In this document: piece after piece, positions 39,897 through 43,178 of the stretch | Position numbering within the stretch: position 1 is the stretch's first letter | Layout: every line of letters begins with the position of its first letter | DNA from: Liolophura sinensis | Taxonomy: Eukaryota > Mollusca > Polyplacophora > Chitonida > Chitonidae | Assembly: GCF_032854445.1 (NCBI RefSeq) | Contig: NW_027018315.1 | Span: forward strand, 1 to 43,178 | DNA length: 43,178 nucleotides | Direction of reading: 5' to 3' | Position numbers and translations under genes: made by a program | Notes under the pieces: generated by a model | Databases searched by the model: none | Told to the model about the DNA's origin: nothing | The model's input: the letters and a program-made list of their open reading frames with translations, nothing else

Positions 39897-40136
39897 ATGT
39901 CTACTCCACCCGGTGACGGAAAAATGCTATTCAACGCGGCCTGCCACGCCGCTGTGGTCTCTCTCCTGGCTACTGGGTACACTCGTCTCGGCCAGATGTT
40001 CCTAAAAGGAGCCCTACCGAAGCTGGACTTAACACCCCGTGACGTTGGCATGGTCATTGCAGATGTAGGCCTGGCCATGTTTTCGATGGACCTGCTAATT
40101 AAACAGGCGCTCCTTCCTCCCAATGTAGTCAAGTAG
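39897..40136 (+). CDS. Small membrane protein, intact (79 aa)
   Basis: MSTPPGDGKMLFNAACHAAV opens a short protein with two hydrophobic helices (ACHAAVVSLLATGYTRLG; DVGMVIADVGLAMFSMDLLI). It ends LLPPNVVK. It ends three bases before the next ATG (40,139). The two-helix design suggests a virion membrane or holin-like small protein, but there is no recognisable family. Confidence 0.55.
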   Translation: MSTPPGDGKMLFNAACHAAVVSLLATGYTRLGQMFLKGALPKLDLTPRDVGMVIADVGLAMFSMDLLIKQALLPPNVVK

Positions 40137-40138
40137 TA

Positions 40139-40560
40139 ATGGCCTTTATCGCAATGATGATGGGCGGCGCTCTCGTAAACACTTTGCCCTTTAGCAGGAG
40201 CAACTATATGTGTTTCATGCTGAGGAGTTCCGGTGTCGACGAAGATCAGAGGCGCCATGACCGCGCTGTAGAGCAGCTCCAAGCCGCCCAGGAAAAATGG
40301 GCCCGAAAGCGCATTGAGCACTTGGACTGGATCAACGATGAACTCCGCCGCCAGGGCCCACGCTGTCCAAACGTTCCGGGATGTCGACCCTGCAATCCGC
40401 GAGTATTCTAGGGTCACGGGAAAAACTCTTACACGCAATGCACGCGAGGCGCTGCTGGGCTCAGAGCCACAGCTCTCCGAGTTTTATGTGCCTAGTGAAG
40501 ATCAAAAACACCGCGAGATGACCTTCGTCATCCTGGGGATGTGTGTGGTTGGGGGGTGTG
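40139..40560 (+). pseudogene. Conserved element protein upstream of integrase, frameshifted
   Basis: It opens MAFIAMMMGGALVNTLPFSR (hydrophobic N-terminus) and continues with a charged helix (DEDQRRHDRAVEQLQAAQEK, then WARKRIEHLDWINDELRRQ). Near 40,350 the frame changes, and conserved residues go on as TFRDVDPAIREYSRVTGKTL and LSEFYVPSEDQKHREMTFVI. A poly-G run near 40,547-40,555 probably marks a further slip, because the original stop is missing and the frame runs into the integrase. Possible membrane-anchored coiled-coil protein; function not known. Confidence 0.5.
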
Positions 40561-40699
40561 AGTTACGGAATCGCAAAACTCACCAAGTAATCCGAACTGA
40601 CTGTGCCGGACTCGCCATCGAGCTCCTCGCACGTATGGCAGGCACGATTCTTAGTAGTACGGTGGTTCTGCGCCGCAATGACCTTTTTCGTCGCAAATC

Positions 40700-41740
40700 T
40701 GTCAGAGGGCTGCTAGAATACCTTGATGACATGGCTAGTAAGGTGTTTGCTCGCCTGGCAAATATCTACTACAGCCCTCGTGGGTATTGGAAGGGCCGCG
40801 CGGCCGTCCAGAAACTTGCCACTGCGGCTAAAGTCTCCGAGATGTGGTCCGTGCCTGGCTGAAAAAGCAGGCTATCTGGCAGATATACCTGCCTCGTCCC
40901 CGAAAAATCCCGAGGCCTATGTTCGATGTTTCCACGCCGAATGACATCCACCAAGCTGATCTTCTATTTCTACCACATGATCGGCGAGGCCGGAAGCTGT
41001 ATTTGTACGCGCTGACAGTTGTTGATGTCGCTTCTCGCTTTAAGGAGGCGGAACCTCTGGCTACTAAAGATTCCAAAGAAATCGCTGACACTCTCTCTCG
41101 CATTTACAAGCTAAGTGATATGTTCTAGGAGTGCGGTGAGCCAACTGCTGGGCCAAAACACGATGTCACAGTCCACCGAGGCCGCGTGGATATCCACCGA
41201 GACCAAGGCATAGTGGAGCGTTTCAACCGTACTCTGGCTGAGCGGCTCTTTGGGACGTCAGTACGCCCAGGAGATGCGCCTCCCTCCAGAACACCGGTCT
41301 ACTGAATGTGTGGCTCGGCTGCCCTCTGTTGTGCCGCTCTGAATAACGAGACAACGAGATTGATCGGTAAAAAGCCGAAAGACGCCATCAAGGCAAAGGG
41401 GGTGCCCCATAAGCCTTCCTCGATGGTTCCAGGTCGTCCCGTAGGTCTTAATGAGCGGAAGATCCCCGATGGTGTTGGCGTTCGTTATCTCTATTAGCCT
41501 GGAGAGCTGGAGGGCGGCCGCCGTCGCGCGACTGATCCTGTGTGGTCTCTTGAGATATATCGGCCTTGGGCGCTCTGTCACAAAGCCTAATGAACCCGTG
41601 CTGTACTATCTAGACGATACGTCGGATGGCCCGCGACGGGGATTCGTTCGTGAGGAATTCCTTATAGTGCCTCCCGATACTCAGCTTCCCCGGATGGGGT
41701 TCTACGGCGCTAGTAGTTCCTGTATGTCCATTCCAGCCTA
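40700..41740 (+). pseudogene. Retroviral-type (rve) integrase, broken, central Asp region deleted
   Basis: It is read in several frames. Upstream of the core it has LLEYLDDMASKVFARLANIY and KGRAAVQKLATAAKVSE. The core starts NDIHQADLLFLPHDRRG (first catalytic Asp) and reads LYLYALTVVDVASRFKEAEP. A TAG follows near 41,127 and the segment that should carry the second catalytic Asp is missing; reading resumes near the second half with DIHRDQGIVERFNRTLAERL (catalytic Glu, E of VERFNRT). The C-terminal part (IGKKPKDAIKA, PGRPVGLNERKIPDGVGVRY, GPRRGFVREEFLIVPPDTQL) fits the chromo/SH3-like tail of Polinton integrases. Such enzymes insert the linear element into host DNA; this one cannot. Confidence 0.8.
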
Positions 41741-41762
41741 TCATCCTGCGGATGCCGCATCT

Positions 41763-43178
41763 CTATGGCCGTAAGCCAAGGTGTGGACACCATCTCCGTA
41801 CTGGGCCTTCATGTGGTTTGTAGTAGAAATCGTACATCAGGTGCTTGGAGAGATCTAGAATGCTCATGCTCACGTAGATAGGTCGGTTTAGGACTAGACG
41901 GGTCTTGTGCATCTGAATCGCTGCGAGGTCATCATCAAATATGTTTGCCCGTGCGAAGCTCGGGATGGCTATTAAAGCGTCAGAGTCTAGTCGTCTTCTC
42001 CAGAGCGTACCAGCTTGACGTCCACACGCTTCCGGGAGGTTCTTCATGGTTTTTCCGAAGACCGAGTTGTTCATTAGCTTGTACAGGCCTTCTCGAATTT
42101 GCTCGCGGCCGTTTTTCGGAGCTCCGTGTTTATCCTGATATAGGGTTCCATCCAAGGGCTCTGGGCGAATCTCAGGGCCCGGTGAACCTTTGTCAGGCAC
42201 ATTCCCAGAGATAGATACAGCTGTAGGTTCCGATAGTGCAGGACGTACCGTTCCTTGTTGCGGAGGTTGGGGACCAGCTTTTCGACCTCGGTAGGTGCTT
42301 TGTTGCCTTTGAAGGCTGTGCTGATAGTCAGACACCCACTCCTTCTGGACCACCAGACGCTCCGGGGCTAATGGGTAGCTGTTATGTGCGTTATGTAGGT
42401 CGGCCGGATACTCTAGGTCGGCCTCGAGGATGTACCCAGAAGGACTGTCGTGGGGGTGGATAGCAATCGTTTCACCGAGACGCTGCGCGTCACCTACCCA
42501 CTTAAAGAAGCCCGCTGGAAGAAACTGACTCATAGCCCAGCCACATAGATTATTGGCGTCTAGGTATTGGATGTAGCTGTTTGGGCTTTCGGGGTTGTAT
42601 CCCTCCACCTGTGGATTATTAGCTTTGGCGTATCGCCTACATATCATGGAGATACCTGCTCGCAACCCCTTCTCAATGAAGAGATGTTGGTCGTAGTCGG
42701 TCAACAGCTCCAGCTCTACGCCGGTCTTCTGGAAGAGCGCATCCACGAGAGACCTGGGCTCGTAAAGTAGTGAGCAGGGTCCAATCCATACTGCCGTAAA
42801 CAAGTCTTCCGGAAGGCCTCAAATACATCAGCAAACAGGAGCACGTCTGTGCGGCTGTAAAGGTCTGTGTAGTCTCCCAGATTGGTGCAGTCAAATGCCT
42901 TCCATACCTGTTGAGCGTGGATATAGTCCTCATCGCTAATGCCTCCGATTTTGAGCTTACTGTAGAAAGCCTCTTTAGCCGGGAGGCTGGACTCGTCGAA
43001 GCGCTCCCAGGGGTCCATATACTCATAGGGGTAGACACCCTTGCGCATGAGAAGCTTTTGCGTTTCTTCGGCGGGCTCATACCGGGCTGTGATGTGGAAA
43101 GCCTCAGGTTTGTTGGCCTCAACCAGATTGTGAAGGGAAGTCGGTAAGAATTGAACGCTGTCGATGAAGCGGAGCTGC
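41763..43178 (-). pseudogene. Protein-primed family B DNA polymerase, partial and broken
   Basis: The gene enters from the right edge and ends convergently to the integrase. Exonuclease region: IDSVQFLPTSLHNLVE (near 43,160-43,115), MRKGVYPYEYMDPWERFDES (about 43,048) and LGDYTDLYSRTDVLLFADVF. A frame change occurs near 42,745, after which the polymerase domain starts (TGVELELLTDYDQHLFIEKG). Motif A is YIQYLDANNLCGWAMSQ (Asp at 42,558-42,560; Cys where Tyr is usual). Motif B is KLMNNSVFGKTMKN (from 42,080). Between them, about 42,295-42,110, the conserved reading is in another frame, so two frameshifts compensate each other. The end (YDFYYKPHEG) stops before a motif C (YxDTD-type) can be read in frame. 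It would copy the element with a protein primer. Confidence 0.82.

Larger units (their letters stand above)
32301..43178. mobile_element. Polinton/Maverick (adintovirus-like) element, decayed, right end outside window
   Basis: This segment codes for the hallmark set: protein-primed family B DNA polymerase, retroviral-type integrase, FtsK/HerA-type packaging ATPase, a candidate double-jelly-roll major capsid protein and a candidate penton, with further small genes. That set defines self-synthesising Polintons and the related adintoviruses. Genes lie on both strands in divergent pairs. GC content is visibly higher than in the AT-rich flank. The left boundary is set by the last codon of the membrane protein at 32,330 and the change in composition; a terminal inverted repeat cannot be shown because the right end is missing. 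No adenain-type protease was recognised. Confidence 0.85.

Noticed and set aside
39746-40438. Open minus-strand frame of 230 codons in the Polinton
   Set aside because: Antisense to three plus-strand genes; its C-terminal Cys repeats come from the 27-bp tandem repeat. No protein features.

Overview
The window looks like repeat-rich genomic DNA of a marine invertebrate, most likely a mollusc. The basis is tRNA-derived SINEs of molluscan type, many broken non-LTR retrotransposons, Penelope-like elements, Tc1 transposons and a spliced animal gene exon. The species cannot be named from sequence alone. No bacterial features (operons, Shine-Dalgarno sites, CRISPR) are present.

Positions 1-32,300 are AT-rich and are mostly layered mobile elements. 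One non-LTR family dominates. Called LINE-A here, it has an ORF1, an AP-type endonuclease, a reverse transcriptase, RNase H and a C-terminal C/H-rich domain, and its 3' tail ends in ATTC repeats. It occurs at least twelve times on both strands, always broken. Nested in or between LINE-A copies are: a dead and an intact Tc1 transposon; a Penelope-like element whose GIY-YIG domain lies before its RT, plus a second 3' piece; a 757-bp solo LTR with a heat-shock-like promoter; a CR1-like LINE; and several SINEs. Target-site duplications show the order of insertion in many cases. One convincing host coding exon is present: TM6-TM7 of a rhodopsin-family GPCR on the minus strand at 21,944-22,143.

Positions about 32,300-43,178 are GC-richer and gene-dense. 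This is a decayed Polinton/Maverick (adintovirus-like) element that runs off the right edge. From left to right it holds: a membrane protein, a small unknown, a broken small gene and a candidate penton (all minus); a broken conserved protein (plus); a large coiled-coil/hydrophobic protein (minus); a candidate major capsid protein, an FtsK/HerA-type packaging ATPase, an acidic protein, a basic protein, a small membrane protein, a further conserved protein and a retroviral-type integrase (all plus); and protein-primed family B DNA polymerase (minus, convergent with the integrase). Polymerase, integrase, ATPase and major capsid genes carry frameshifts, stops or deletions, so the copy cannot be autonomous. 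Several accessory ORFs are still open.

The most informative new signal is a hairpin near the 3' end of LINE-A and of two unrelated-headed SINE families. Its stem sequence differs among the three families but pairing is kept by compensatory changes, which points to one shared RNA signal used for retrotransposition.
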